From Saccharothrix saharensis (GTDB lineage Bacteria > Actinomycetota > Actinomycetes > Mycobacteriales > Pseudonocardiaceae), in the NCBI RefSeq assembly GCF_006716745.1, contig NZ_VFPP01000001.1, forward strand, positions 7,823,386 through 7,887,385: 64,000 bases of DNA, given 5' to 3'. A program made the position numbers and the translations under genes. Below, one piece after another: positions 10,374-18,191 of the stretch. The notes under the pieces are model-generated. The model saw only the letters and a list, made by a program, of their open reading frames with translations, was not told where the DNA came from and did no database searches. Position 1 is the stretch's first letter. The number at the start of each line of letters is the position of its first letter.

Positions 10374-11270
10374 TCACATCCCCGTCGGGCCCCGACCCGG
10401 CCCGCGGCCGCGCCGGCGCAGGTAGCGCTCGAACTCCGCGGCGATGGCGTCACCGCTGGCCTCGGTGATCTGGATCTCCGCGTCGCCGCGCTCCTCCAGC
10501 GCCCGCACGTAGTTGCGCACGTCCTCGTCCTCGTCGGCCATCTCGCTGACCGTGCGCTCCCACTCCTCGGCCTGCTCGGGCAGCGCGCCGAGCGGCACCT
10601 CGACGTCCAGCACCTCCTCGACCCGGTGCAGCAGCGCGAGCGTCGCCTTCGGCGAGGGCGGCTGCGAGACGTAGTGCGGAACGGCCGCCCAGAACGAGAT
10701 CGCGGGCACGCCCGCCTGCACGCACAGGTCCTGGAACACGCCGACGATCCCGGTCGGCCCCTCGTACCGGGACCGCTCCAGCCCGTACTTCGCCGCCGCC
10801 GCCTCGTCGTACGCGGTTCCCGTCACGGGCACCGGCCGGGTGTGCGGCGTGTCCATCAGCAGCGCGCCGAGCGTCACCACGGTGGTCACGCCCAGGTCCT
10901 CGATGTGGCCCAGCAGCTCGGAGGCGAACTTCCGCCACCGCATGTTCGGTTCGATCCCGTGCACGAGCACCACGTCCGTCGACGACCCGGGCGGGCGGCA
11001 CACCGACAGGCGGGTCGTCGGGAATTCCACCCTCCGGGTGACACCGTCGATCAGGCGGACGGTGGGGCGGGTCACCTGGAAGTCGTAGTAGTCGTCCGGA
11101 TCGATCTCCGCCAACGGCGTCGCGTCCCACGTGAGCTGCAGGTGCTCGATCGCCGTGCTGGCGGCGTCTCCTGCGTCGTTCCACCCCTCGAACGCGGCAA
11201 CCATGATCGGGTTGTTGAGCGGTTCGCTGGGGTCGAAGGGGGTCTGGGCGGCCTGGTCCGGATCGGTCAC
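10374..11270 (-). CDS. PAC2 family protein
   Basis: A 298-residue protein of the PAC2 (proteasome assembly chaperone 2) fold family. Features are PIMVAAFEGWNDAGDAAS near the N-terminus, DVVLVHGIEPNMRWRKF, TTVVTLGALLMDTPHTRPVPV and a charged C-terminal tail (YLRRRGRGPGRGPTGM). Eukaryotic PAC2 assists 20S assembly. Actinobacterial homologues such as M. tuberculosis Rv2125 have no demonstrated chaperone role, so the link to the proteasome genes 29 kb away is only suggestive. The GTG start has TAGTCT six bases upstream, fitting leaderless expression. It is transcribed alone. Confidence 0.9.
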   Translation of the reverse strand: MTDPDQAAQTPFDPSEPLNNPIMVAAFEGWNDAGDAASTAIEHLQLTWDATPLAEIDPDDYYDFQVTRPTVRLIDGVTRRVEFPTTRLSVCRPPGSSTDVVLVHGIEPNMRWRKFASELLGHIEDLGVTTVVTLGALLMDTPHTRPVPVTGTAYDEAAAAKYGLERSRYEGPTGIVGVFQDLCVQAGVPAISFWAAVPHYVSQPPSPKATLALLHRVEEVLDVEVPLGALPEQAEEWERTVSEMADEDEDVRNYVRALEERGDAEIQITEASGDAIAAEFERYLRRRGRGPGRGPTGM

Positions 11271-11276
11271 GCGGCC

Positions 11277-11282
11277 AGACTA
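11277..11282 (-). promoter_or_regulatory. -10-like hexamer of PAC2 gene, likely leaderless
   Basis: On the reverse strand TAGTCT is 6 bases before the GTG start. No Shine-Dalgarno sequence fits in between. Confidence 0.45.
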
Positions 11283-11602
11283 CGACCACCGCCGCACACC
11301 CGACGCCGTAGGCTTGGCGCATGTCGGTTCGTGTTACGCGGCCTTCACCCGGCGCACCGGCCGACCACGTCCTCCTCGTGCACGGTACGAGGGGTGCGAC
11401 ACCCCGGCCCGTTGACTTCCTCCCGGATGTTTTCCCAGGCCGAGGAGGTGTGACGAGATCTTCGCCCGGTCGACTCGGGGCCGGGCCGCACGGTTGCCGC
11501 GGCCGGGGCGCGACGTCGTGGGGATCCGTTCACACCACTGCGGGATGATTACGCCGAACAGGTGACCCGCCCGGGACTCCCATGATCACTCGAAAGGTGC
11601 AT
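11283..11602. other. Non-coding gap of about 320 bases
   Basis: The gap separates the divergent PAC2 and HAD genes. It has a short hairpin (GGGGTG-CGA-CACCCC at 11391-11405) and the HAD ribosome-binding site at its right end. Short open frames here look random, with no family resemblance and no good start context. I saw no convincing promoter pair or RNA gene. Confidence 0.4.
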
Positions 11603-12265
11603 ATGACGGTCGACGCGGTGCTGTGGGACATGGACGGCACGCTGCTGGACTCCGAGAAGCTGTGGGACATCCCGCTCAACGAGTTCGTGGAGAAGCTGGG
11701 CGGGACGCTGTCGCTCGCGACCAGGCAGGCCATGGTCGGTTCGAGCACGGCCCGCACCATGGGGCTGCTGTTCGCCGAAGCGGGTGTCGTGCCGACCGAC
11801 TCCGACCTCCTCGACGGCGCGGCGTGGATCAGCAGGCGCACCGAGGAGCTGTTCCGCGCGGGCCTGCCGTGGCGGCCGGGCGCTCGTGAGGCGTTGCGCG
11901 CCGTGTGCGACGCCGGTGTGCCGATGGCCCTGGTGACGTCGACCGAACGGCGGTTGACCGAGGTCGCGCTGGACACCATCGGCCGCGACCTGTTCGACGT
12001 CACGGTGTGCGGCGACGAGGTGGACCGCCGCAACAAGCCCCTGCCCGACCCGTACCTGAAGGCCGCCCGCCTGCTCGGCGTCGACCCCGTCCGGTGCGTC
12101 GCGGTCGAGGACTCGCCGACCGGCGTGGCGTCCGCCGTGGCGGCCGGCTGCACCGTGCTGGTCGTGCCGTGCGACGTGCCGGTGGAGCGGGGCGAGCGCC
12201 GCGTGTTCCGCGAGTCCCTGGTGGGGGTGCGGTGGGAGACGCTCGCCCCGCTGCTAGACCGCTGA
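11603..12265 (+). CDS. HAD-superfamily hydrolase (phosphoglycolate/beta-phosphoglucomutase-like)
   Basis: A 220-residue cytoplasmic phosphatase. Motif I WDMDGTLLDSE carries the nucleophile Asp and the second acid, motif II is LVTSTER, and motifs III/IV are NKPLPDPYLKAARLLG and VAVEDSPTGVASAVAAGC. An alpha-helical cap lies between motifs I and II. This is the subfamily I layout of sugar-phosphate phosphatases and phosphoglucomutases. GAAAGG lies 5 bases before this ATG, so the upstream in-frame ATG at 11582 is less likely. The 3' end overlaps the convergent cbtA by 12 bases. Substrate unresolved. Confidence 0.9.
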   Translation: MTVDAVLWDMDGTLLDSEKLWDIPLNEFVEKLGGTLSLATRQAMVGSSTARTMGLLFAEAGVVPTDSDLLDGAAWISRRTEELFRAGLPWRPGAREALRAVCDAGVPMALVTSTERRLTEVALDTIGRDLFDVTVCGDEVDRRNKPLPDPYLKAARLLGVDPVRCVAVEDSPTGVASAVAAGCTVLVVPCDVPVERGERRVFRESLVGVRWETLAPLLDR

Positions 12266-13015
12266 CGCCTCCGCCCGCCGCGTCGCCGGGTCGACCAGCA
12301 GGCCGAACACCACGCCGAGACCCAGCCACAACGTGGCGGTCTCGGCGAGCGAGGCCAGCCTGAACTCCCACAGCAGGCCGCCCGGCACGTCGGACGGCAC
12401 GGTGTCCGGTGTCGCCGGGAACACGACCAGCAGCACGACCACCGCCGCCACCGCGGCCAGCGCCACCGCGGTCGCCCGGACCGGTGGCGACCACCGGCCC
12501 AGCCGGGAGGCCAGGGCGCTCGCCCCGACCGCGACCAGCAACCCGGCCGCGATCAGCCCGAGGTAGAGCACCGTGCGGTACTCCACCGTGTCCGCGGCAC
12601 CCACCCCGGGCGGGTTGGCCGGGTACTTCACCGCGGGCAGCACCGCCGCCGCGCCGAACGCCGCCGCCGACAGCGCCACCGCCCGCACGAACGGCGCCTC
12701 GGTCGTGAACCAGCGCCGGGACCGTGCGTACGCCGTGGCGAACAGCGCGCCGACGGCCACGCCCACCACCACCGCGGCGAGCACACCGCCGACCACCTGC
12801 GTGCCGCGGCTGAACAGCTCGCCGTGCTCGTGACCGCCGCCGGGCTCGGCGGGCCGCGCCTGCTCGACGGCGAGCGCCGCCCGGATCGGCGCTTCGACCA
12901 CCAGCACGCCGACCAGGCCCGCGAGCAGCCCGGACACCGCGCCCGCGCCGACACCGCGCGCCAGCAGACCCTTGTACGTCAGGCCCTTGTACGTCAGGCC
13001 CTCGTCCGTCGACAC
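12254..13015 (-). CDS. cbtA: CbtA: predicted cobalt transporter, large subunit
   Basis: A 253-residue protein with about five to six hydrophobic segments, matching the CbtA family. These are predicted cobalt importers controlled by B12 riboswitches. The N-terminus is VSTDEG, then LTYKG twice, then LLARGVGAGAVSGLLAGLVGVLV. A His-rich loop (PGGGHEHGELFSRGTQV) lies after helix 1 and could bind metal. The gene starts 12 bases after the cbtB stop and shares its riboswitch. The LTYKG duplication comes from a 15-base tandem repeat just inside the start. Transport of cobalt is predicted for the family, not shown here. Confidence 0.88.
   Translation of the reverse strand: MSTDEGLTYKGLTYKGLLARGVGAGAVSGLLAGLVGVLVVEAPIRAALAVEQARPAEPGGGHEHGELFSRGTQVVGGVLAAVVVGVAVGALFATAYARSRRWFTTEAPFVRAVALSAAAFGAAAVLPAVKYPANPPGVGAADTVEYRTVLYLGLIAAGLLVAVGASALASRLGRWSPPVRATAVALAAVAAVVVLLVVFPATPDTVPSDVPGGLLWEFRLASLAETATLWLGLGVVFGLLVDPATRRAEASAV
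12969..13013. repeat. 15-base tandem repeat in the cbtA 5' end
   Basis: CCCTTGTACGTCAGG occurs twice exactly, with a diverged third copy (CCCTCGTCCGTC). It encodes an in-frame pentapeptide duplication before the first membrane helix of CbtA and therefore could vary in copy number without breaking the gene. Confidence 0.75.
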
Positions 13016-13026
13016 GGCCGCCGCGC

Positions 13027-13212
13027 CTAGTGGCACGGGACGCCGAGCGCGTGGCGCCCGTCGTGGAAGAACTCGTGCACGGTCTCGGCGGCGTGGCCGA
13101 GCGCGATGCCGTTCTCCTGCAGGACCAGCCAGGTCACCACCAGCGCGACCAGCGCGACGGCGTAGGCCCATCTGGGGATGGGGACGGGAAGGGAGTGCGC
13201 GGGGCTCGTCAT
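13027..13212 (-). CDS. cbtB: CbtB: predicted cobalt transporter, small subunit
   Basis: A 61-residue protein with one membrane helix (WAYAVALVALVVTWLVLQE) and a His-rich extracytoplasmic tail (HAAETVHEFFHDGRHALGVPCH), the hallmark of CbtB and a likely metal-binding site. GGAGG lies 5 bases before this ATG (MTSPAHS); an upstream ATG at 13227 would put the ribosome-binding site inside the gene. It is the first gene of a cbtB-cbtA unit downstream of a cobalamin riboswitch, so it should be repressed when B12 is plentiful. Confidence 0.9.
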   Translation of the reverse strand: MTSPAHSLPVPIPRWAYAVALVALVVTWLVLQENGIALGHAAETVHEFFHDGRHALGVPCH

Positions 13213-13251
13213 GACGGCCTCCTCCATACCTCGTGGAAGGTCAACAACAAC

Positions 13252-13421
13252 TCGTGCCGCAGCCGGTCTCCTGACTCCCGGATCGACGCCGTCCCCGCGT
13301 CTTCCCAGCCGCCGTGCGCGACCAGTGACGTTCTCGGCGGGTTGGCTCCCCGGTCACAGTGGCGAGGACCGCGCCGGATTCACACCGGCTTCCCGTCCAC
13401 TGCGGCGCTGCGAACCGTAGA
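13252..13421 (-). promoter_or_regulatory. Cobalamin (B12) riboswitch controlling cbtB-cbtA
   Basis: Read on the reverse strand, the conserved blocks appear in order: GGGAAGCCGGTGTGAATCC, GGCGCGGTCCTCGCCACTGT, GGGGAGCC, CACTGG, GGGAAGACG, and the closing B12 box GAGTCAGGAGACCGGC. This is the standard adenosylcobalamin aptamer. About 40 bases remain before the cbtB ATG, enough for a platform that hides the GGAGG. It fits with CbtA/CbtB being cobalt importers. Confidence 0.93.
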
Positions 13422-13476
13422 TGTCGATCGCGGGCCGGCACAACCGACCAGACGAGTTGTCGTGCTCCTCACGCGG

Positions 13477-14142
13477 TCAGCGGCGGGGCGGGGTGGGTCG
13501 GGGCAGCGGGCAGTCGCCGCACGTGCCGCCGCCGTCGAGGCGGTAGTACAGGCAGCAGCTGCGCCGCCGGAACACCACCTCGCCGGGGAACGGGATGAAC
13601 TCGCCGGTGCCCTTGAGCGGCGGGTCGGCGAACAGCTCGTCGGCCAGCACCGCGCAGTCGACGCCGCCGCGGCTGATCGTGCGCAACGCGCCCGCCACGT
13701 TCGACCCGGCGTTGCCCCAGAGCAGGCCGCGCGCCACCGGGGTGAGGCCGTGGACCGCCTCCACCACGGGCTCCAGCGACTCGCCGATGCCCACGCCCGC
13801 GACCGGTTCCTTCAGCCGGACCTGGAGCCCTTCCGGGGTGTAGCGCCACCACAGGTTGCCGGGCCGGATGTCGGGCGCGACCCCGTCGACCGCGCGTGCG
13901 GCGACGACCGGGCTCAGCACCCGCGCGGTGTAGCCGAGGAAGAACAGCGACGCGGCGACCCGCCGTTCCCCGGTGCGGTAGCGGGCGGCGATCCGGTCGA
14001 GGGCGTCGGGCAGCGCGGGGCCGCGGAACAGGGCTTCGCCGTCGTGCCAACTCTCGTCGGGCCGGCCGACGTCGAGGGCGAAGAACGGGCTGAGGCCGCG
14101 GATCTGCCGCAGGGTGGCCAGGACTCGGGCGAACTCGGACAC
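13477..14142 (-). CDS. FhuF-like (2Fe-2S) protein
   Basis: A 221-residue protein ending in a ferric-reductase-like iron-sulphur motif, CC-x10-C-x2-C (SCCLYYRLDGGGTCGDCPL), as in FhuF and related siderophore-iron reductases. The preceding domain (ASLFFLGYTARVLSPVVAAR, GNLWWRYTPEGLQ, GNAGSNVAGALRTI) is also typical. It probably releases iron from imported ferric siderophores in the cytoplasm. It lies upstream of, and on the same strand as, the cobalamin riboswitch, and diverges from lysE with only 18 bases between starts. No siderophore or importer genes lie nearby, and no iron box was seen. Confidence 0.83.
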   Translation of the reverse strand: MSEFARVLATLRQIRGLSPFFALDVGRPDESWHDGEALFRGPALPDALDRIAARYRTGERRVAASLFFLGYTARVLSPVVAARAVDGVAPDIRPGNLWWRYTPEGLQVRLKEPVAGVGIGESLEPVVEAVHGLTPVARGLLWGNAGSNVAGALRTISRGGVDCAVLADELFADPPLKGTGEFIPFPGEVVFRRRSCCLYYRLDGGGTCGDCPLPRPTPPRR

Positions 14143-14148
14143 GTGACC

Positions 14149-14154
14149 TAGTCT
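14149..14154 (+). promoter_or_regulatory. -10-like hexamer of lysE-family gene, likely leaderless
   Basis: TAGTCT lies 6 bases before the GTG start in an 18-base divergent gap. No ribosome-binding site is possible in the remaining sequence. Confidence 0.45.
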
Positions 14155-14160
14155 GCCGCC

Positions 14161-14847
14161 GTGGACGCACTGGGGTGGGGACTGGCCCTCGGCCTGGCCG
14201 CGAGCATCAGCCCGGGCCCGCTGTTGGTGCTGGTGGTGACGTCGGCGCTGCGCTCGGGCCGGCGGGCCGGCGCCCTGACCGCCTGCGCCCCGCTGCTCTC
14301 CGACGCCGTCGTGGTCGCCGTGACGCTGCTCCTGCTGGACCGCCTGCCCGCACGGGCGCTGGGCGTGCTGGGCGTCGTGGGCGCGGTGTTCGTCGTGTGG
14401 AGCGGCGTCCGAACCGTCCGCGACGCCCGCTCCGCCTCCCTGACCGCACCGCCCCCGCCGCCCGACCGCCACGCTTCGCAGGGGTCGCCGCCCAGGGGAA
14501 CCCTTGCTGCGATTCCACCGAGGGGGTCCGACGATTCCGGCGCGCTCGCCCTGCGCCGTGCCGTGCTGGTGAACCTCCTCAGCCCGCACCCGTGGATCGC
14601 GTGGGCGACCGCGCTGGGCCCCCTCACCATCACCGCCTGGCGCACGTCACCGCCCGCCGGCGTGGCGTTCCTGCTCGGCTTCTACCTGACCCTGGTCGGC
14701 GGCAAGGTCGTGATCGCCGTGCTCGTCGCCCGCGGCCGCCGCCGGCTCGGCGACACCGGCTACCGCCGCGCCCTCACCACCGCGGGCGTGCTGCTCGTGC
14801 TCGCGGGCGTCGCGATGGGCGTCGAGTTCGCCACCTACGGCATGTAG
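14161..14847 (+). CDS. LysE/RhtB-family exporter
   Basis: A 228-residue inner-membrane protein with about six helices. The N-terminal GLAASISPGPLLVLVVTSAL is the LysE signature (SPGP), and LLSPHPWIAWATALGP is the second conserved half-motif (N-P-W-like). The family exports amino acids or related metabolites. A hydrophilic, Pro/Ser-rich loop of about 35 residues (TAPPPPPDRHASQGSPPRG region) sits between helices 3 and 4 and is longer than usual. It overlaps the convergent acetyltransferase by 13 bases. Confidence 0.87.
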   Translation: MDALGWGLALGLAASISPGPLLVLVVTSALRSGRRAGALTACAPLLSDAVVVAVTLLLLDRLPARALGVLGVVGAVFVVWSGVRTVRDARSASLTAPPPPPDRHASQGSPPRGTLAAIPPRGSDDSGALALRRAVLVNLLSPHPWIAWATALGPLTITAWRTSPPAGVAFLLGFYLTLVGGKVVIAVLVARGRRRLGDTGYRRALTTAGVLLVLAGVAMGVEFATYGM

Positions 14848-16010
14848 AACGTCATCAGGTCACCGCGCACGGGCGGGAACAGGGTCCGCATCAGGTCGGC
14901 GTTCGGACCGGGGTACACGTCCGGGAACCGCGCGGCCAGCCCCTGGATGCCGTGCGGGCCGAACAGCAGCGACGCCAGCATGTCCGGCGCGACACCGGCG
15001 CCACCCTCGGCACCGGGCGCCTGCATCCGCCCGCCCGCCACGACCGGCCCGACCTCGCCCGCCCGGAACGGCAGCCGCACGTGCGACCGGTAGAACGAGA
15101 CGACCGCCTCGCCGTCCCGGTCGGCGAAACCGCCCTCCGCCAACCGCCGCCCGAACACCGGCCGCAGGTGCTCCAGCAACGCGACGGGGTCGCCGATCCG
15201 CACGTAGTACGAGTTCGCCTCCTCGGCCGCCGGCCCGAGGAACGGTTCCAGCGCCGCACCCGCCACCGACACCGGCCGCTCGGTCACCTCGGTGGCCCCG
15301 GTCAGCGCCAGCAGCGCGTGCGCCGCCGCCTCGTCCACCGCGGCCACCTCGCACAGCCGCACGCCTTCCTCCGGCGGCGTGGTGCGACCGGTCGCGACCG
15401 GCACGCCGTCCCGGTCCACCAGCCACTCCGTGCTGCCGTCGCGCGCCACGAGCCACCGCCACAGGGCGGGGGAGTGCGGCATCCGCAGGTCGGCCCGCGC
15501 CTGCTCGGCCTCCTGCAACCGGGCCATCGCCGGGATGTCCTGGACGCCGGCCTCGCGCAGCACGTGCCCACCGGCTTCGGGACGACCCGTCACGGGGCGG
15601 GTGGCCGAGATCGGGATCGCGTACGTGTAGCCGAACCGGCGGTAGAAGTACGGGATGCCGAGCATCACGTTCACCAGCCGACCCCGTGCGACCGACCGCT
15701 CGTGCGCCCAGTCCATGAGCGCGCGCACCAGCCCGCGTCCCTCGTAGGCGCGGTCGGTGGCGACCAGCTCGACCTGGCTCGCCGGGATCTCCACCCCGTC
15801 GAGCACCAGCGTCTCGTCCAGCAGGGTCGCGGTGGACACCACCTCGTCGCCGTCCACGACGACCGCGCACGCCTCCCAGCCCGCGTCCGGGTCCTCGACG
15901 ACCAGGCGGTGGTCGACCGCGTCCGCCGGTTCGCCGCGGTCGGCGAGCAGCGCGCCGATCCGGGGGAGGTCTTCCGGGCGCGCGGTCCGCAGCACCAGCC
16001 CATCGGTCAT
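14835..16010 (-). CDS. Eis-like GNAT N-acetyltransferase
   Basis: A 391-residue protein with the length and layout of Eis: an N-terminal GNAT domain (LVLRTARPEDLPRIG, then VELVATDRAYEGRGLVRALMDWAHE with the acetyl-CoA loop YEGRGL), a middle divergent GNAT domain and a C-terminal SCP2-like domain ending in an exposed carboxylate (GDLMTFYMP). M. tuberculosis Eis acetylates aminoglycosides at several amines and also protein substrates. Whether this copy does so is unknown. The ATG start (MTDGLVLR) fits the family. Transcribed alone. Confidence 0.87.
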   Translation of the reverse strand: MTDGLVLRTARPEDLPRIGALLADRGEPADAVDHRLVVEDPDAGWEACAVVVDGDEVVSTATLLDETLVLDGVEIPASQVELVATDRAYEGRGLVRALMDWAHERSVARGRLVNVMLGIPYFYRRFGYTYAIPISATRPVTGRPEAGGHVLREAGVQDIPAMARLQEAEQARADLRMPHSPALWRWLVARDGSTEWLVDRDGVPVATGRTTPPEEGVRLCEVAAVDEAAAHALLALTGATEVTERPVSVAGAALEPFLGPAAEEANSYYVRIGDPVALLEHLRPVFGRRLAEGGFADRDGEAVVSFYRSHVRLPFRAGEVGPVVAGGRMQAPGAEGGAGVAPDMLASLLFGPHGIQGLAARFPDVYPGPNADLMRTLFPPVRGDLMTFYMP

Positions 16011-16094
16011 CGGGGCAGTGTGCGGGGTGTGGCGAACGTCGCGCCATCGGATTTTCGGTGGCGGCACGGGGCGGTCCCCCGCAGAATCCGCGCC

Positions 16095-16550
16095 ATGGCC
16101 TGGCTCCCCGCTGACTTCGCCCACCCGACCCGCGTGCCGCTCGACGGCGAGCACCACCTGCGCCCCATCCGCGAGTCCGATGTGGACGTCGACTACCCCG
16201 CCGTGATGGGTTCGCGGCAGCGGCTGTGGTCGCTCTACGGCGAGAAGTGGGGCTGGCCGCCCGCCGACATGACCCACGAGCACGACCGCGTCGACCTCGC
16301 CCGCCACGAGCGCGAGCAGGACGCGCACGAGTCGTTCAACTACGCGCTCTTCAACGCCGACGAGACCGAGCTGTACGGGTGCGTCTACATCGACCCCGTC
16401 GAGGACCCGGAGCGCACCGATGACGCGCGGATCTCGTGGTGGGTCGTGGACGACCGCGTGGGCACCGACCTGGAGCGCGCGCTCGACGCGTTCGTGCCGA
16501 GGTGGATCGCCGAGGTGTGGCCCTTCACCAGCCCGCACTACGGGATCTAG
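16095..16550 (+). CDS. Small GNAT-like acetyltransferase
   Basis: A 151-residue protein beginning MAWLPADFAHPTRV. It contains HHLRPIRESDVDVDYPAVM and YALFNADETELYGCVYIDPV, the beta-strand pattern of GNAT enzymes (strands 1 to 4), then ISWWVVDDRVGTDLERALDAF where the acetyl-CoA loop and helix would be. The canonical Q/RxxGxG/A loop is poorly conserved, so activity is uncertain. It starts 85 bases from the divergent Eis-like gene. Its stop codon TAG is also part of the -10-like element of the next gene. Confidence 0.72.
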   Translation: MAWLPADFAHPTRVPLDGEHHLRPIRESDVDVDYPAVMGSRQRLWSLYGEKWGWPPADMTHEHDRVDLARHEREQDAHESFNYALFNADETELYGCVYIDPVEDPERTDDARISWWVVDDRVGTDLERALDAFVPRWIAEVWPFTSPHYGI

Positions 16551-16553
16551 TGT
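16548..16553 (+). promoter_or_regulatory. -10-like hexamer of small membrane protein gene
   Basis: TAGTGT overlaps the TAG stop of the GNAT gene and lies 7 bases before the next GTG, fitting leaderless transcription. Confidence 0.4.
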
Positions 16554-16560
16554 TCGTGCG

Positions 16561-16941
16561 GTGACGCCGTTGGCCAAGTGGACCATCGTCTCGGTCTGCC
16601 TCACCGCGCTGGCCGTGCTCGTGCCGTGGGCGACCTACGGGGACAACGACATCGAGCTGTCCCGCCTGCCGCTGTGGTGGACCTACGCGGGCGCGGCCGC
16701 GGTGATGCACGCGTGCGCCCGGATCGCCCCACCGGTGGCCGCGGTGTTCGTCGTGGTCGAGGTCGTGGCGGCGGTGGTCGTCGCGACCGGCTACGACCAG
16801 GGCTCGCACGTCTTCGACCACGTCGTCCCGATGGTCGTGCCGAGCCCGGGGGCGGGCGTGGTGTTCGCGGTGGCGTCGGCGGCGGCCCAGGGGGCGGGTC
16901 TGCGGGCCCGGGCCCGCGCCGCGCGGTCGGTCCCGGCCTGA
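16561..16941 (+). CDS. Small integral membrane protein, function unknown
   Basis: A 126-residue protein with about four predicted membrane helices: near residues 5-25 ([20 protein letters not shown]), about 38-56, about 58-80 and a C-terminal one near 95-115. It ends in a basic tail ([13 protein letters not shown]). I do not recognise a family. It sits between the GNAT gene and hisE on the same strand but has its own -10-like element. Confidence 0.65.
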   Translation: MTPLAKWTIVSVCLTALAVLVPWATYGDNDIELSRLPLWWTYAGAAAVMHACARIAPPVAAVFVVVEVVAAVVVATGYDQGSHVFDHVVPMVVPSPGAGVVFAVASAAAQGAGLRARARAARSVPA

Positions 16942-16985
16942 CCTGGGTTCCGGCGGCCGTTCGGGGGATGGGAGGATCGGACCCC

Positions 16986-17249
16986 GTGAAGACCTTCGAC
17001 GAGCTGTTCGCCGAGCTGAGCGAACGCGCACGCACCCGCCCTGAGGGCTCCGCCACCGCCGCGGCTCTGGAGGCCGGGGTGCATGCGCAGGGCAAGAAGG
17101 TGCTGGAGGAGGCGGGCGAGGTCTGGATCGCCGCGGAGCACGAGTCCGACGAGCGCCTGGCCGAAGAGGTCTCCCAGTTGCTGTACCGCGTGCAGGTGCT
17201 GATGCTCGGCCGCGGGCTCACCCTCGAAGACGTCTACAAGCACCTGTGA
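16986..17249 (+). CDS. hisE: Phosphoribosyl-ATP pyrophosphatase HisE
   Basis: An 87-residue all-alpha protein of the MazG-like fold. HisE hydrolyses phosphoribosyl-ATP to phosphoribosyl-AMP and pyrophosphate, the second step of histidine synthesis. Visible are [12 protein letters not shown], the metal-binding [10 protein letters not shown] (ExxE-type) and the second acidic pair in [20 protein letters not shown]. Stand-alone hisE, separate from hisI, is usual in actinobacteria. In mycobacteria it precedes hisG; here hisG is absent and an ABM-domain gene overlaps its stop instead. Confidence 0.94.
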   Translation: MKTFDELFAELSERARTRPEGSATAAALEAGVHAQGKKVLEEAGEVWIAAEHESDERLAEEVSQLLYRVQVLMLGRGLTLEDVYKHL

Positions 17250-17533
17250 TCCTGGAGGTCGCCGCGCTCGACGTCCGCCCCGGCCTGGAGGCGGACTTCG
17301 AGCGGGCGTTCGGGCAGGCGCGCGAGCTCATCGCGCGGTCGCCCGGCTTCCTCTCGCTGGACCTGCGGCGCTCGGTCGAGCGGCCGTCCCGGTACCTGCT
17401 GCTGGTGGAGTGGGAACGGCTGGAGGACCACACGGTCGGCTTCCGCCAGGGGCCGCTGTACCCGCGGTGGAAGGCGCTGCTGCACCACTTCTACGACCCG
17501 TTCCCGACCGTCGAGCACTACCGCGCGCCCTGA
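17246..17533 (+). CDS. ABM-domain (antibiotic biosynthesis monooxygenase-like) protein
   Basis: A 95-residue ferredoxin-like protein. [46 protein letters not shown] and [20 protein letters not shown] give the beta-alpha-beta pattern and the C-terminal H/F residues of ABM proteins. Members range from quinone monooxygenases to haem-degrading enzymes and structural proteins, so the function is open. GTG overlaps the hisE TGA, giving translational coupling. Its 3' end overlaps the convergent phosphoribosyltransferase by 16 bases. Confidence 0.82.
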   Translation: MILEVAALDVRPGLEADFERAFGQARELIARSPGFLSLDLRRSVERPSRYLLLVEWERLEDHTVGFRQGPLYPRWKALLHHFYDPFPTVEHYRAP

Positions 17534-18153
17534 CGGCGGCGCAGCAGCTCGACCACCTGCTCGTCCGACGTCTGCTCGAAGTGGGCGTAGAACCGGCCGA
17601 CGGCCCGGAAGTCCGCCCGCGGGTGCGGGCAGACCACCAGGTCGGCGTCCGCGCCGAGCGCCCGGACCGCGTCCGCCGCGCCCACCGGCACGGCCAGCAC
17701 CAGGCGGCGCGGCCGCTGCCCGCGGGTTTCGCGCAGCGCGGCGCGGGCCGTGACGCCGGTGGCCAGGCCGTCGTCCACGACCAGCACGTCCCGTCCTCCG
17801 AGGCGCACCGGGCCGTCGCGGTACAGCTCCAGCCGCCGCCGGGCCTCGCGCCGTTCGGCCGCGCACGTCTCGGCCAGGTCCCGCGGGGTCAGGCCGAGCA
17901 TCCGCAGTGCCTCCGGGTCGAAGAGGGGCTCGCCGGTCGCGGTGACCGCGCCGATGCCGTACTCCGGGTGGCCCGGCGCGCCGATCTTGCGGGCCACGGC
18001 CACGTCCAGCTCACCGCCCAGCGCCGAGGCGACCTCGAACGCCACCGGCACGCCGCCGCGCGCGAGCCCGAGCACCAGGGGATCGGTCCACGGCCGCCCG
18101 ACCAGCGCTCGGGCGAGCACCCGGCCGGCGTCGGAGCGGTCCGCGAACCTCAC
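17518..18153 (-). CDS. Phosphoribosyltransferase (PRTase fold)
   Basis: A 211-residue type I PRTase. The PRPP-binding motif is DVLVVDDGLATGVTARAAL, and the N-terminal half has LVLGLARGGVPVAFEVASAL and VARKIGAPGHPEYGIGAV. This is the stand-alone actinobacterial group annotated only as phosphoribosyltransferase, sometimes found fused to dienelactone-hydrolase-like domains. The natural base or acceptor is unknown. The GTG start is directly preceded by GGAGGG with almost no spacer, so translation from this codon is unusual and the exact start is uncertain. Confidence 0.83.
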   Translation of the reverse strand: MRFADRSDAGRVLARALVGRPWTDPLVLGLARGGVPVAFEVASALGGELDVAVARKIGAPGHPEYGIGAVTATGEPLFDPEALRMLGLTPRDLAETCAAERREARRRLELYRDGPVRLGGRDVLVVDDGLATGVTARAALRETRGQRPRRLVLAVPVGAADAVRALGADADLVVCPHPRADFRAVGRFYAHFEQTSDEQVVELLRRRQGAR

Positions 18154-18191
18154 CCCTCCATGGTGCTCGCGTCCCCGGCCGGCGGCGACCG

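Noticed and set aside
7522-11453. Very long forward frames across the MFS genes, the relic and PAC2
   Set aside because: They cross well-supported genes on either strand and show only low-complexity composition; only the relic portion has family resemblance.
11321-11548. A 75-codon forward frame between PAC2 and the HAD gene
   Set aside because: No ribosome-binding site, no recognisable domain and Pro/Arg/Gly composition; treated as non-coding.
13178-13420. Forward open frames over the cobalamin riboswitch
   Set aside because: The reverse strand shows all conserved riboswitch blocks, explaining the sequence conservation; no protein family is apparent.
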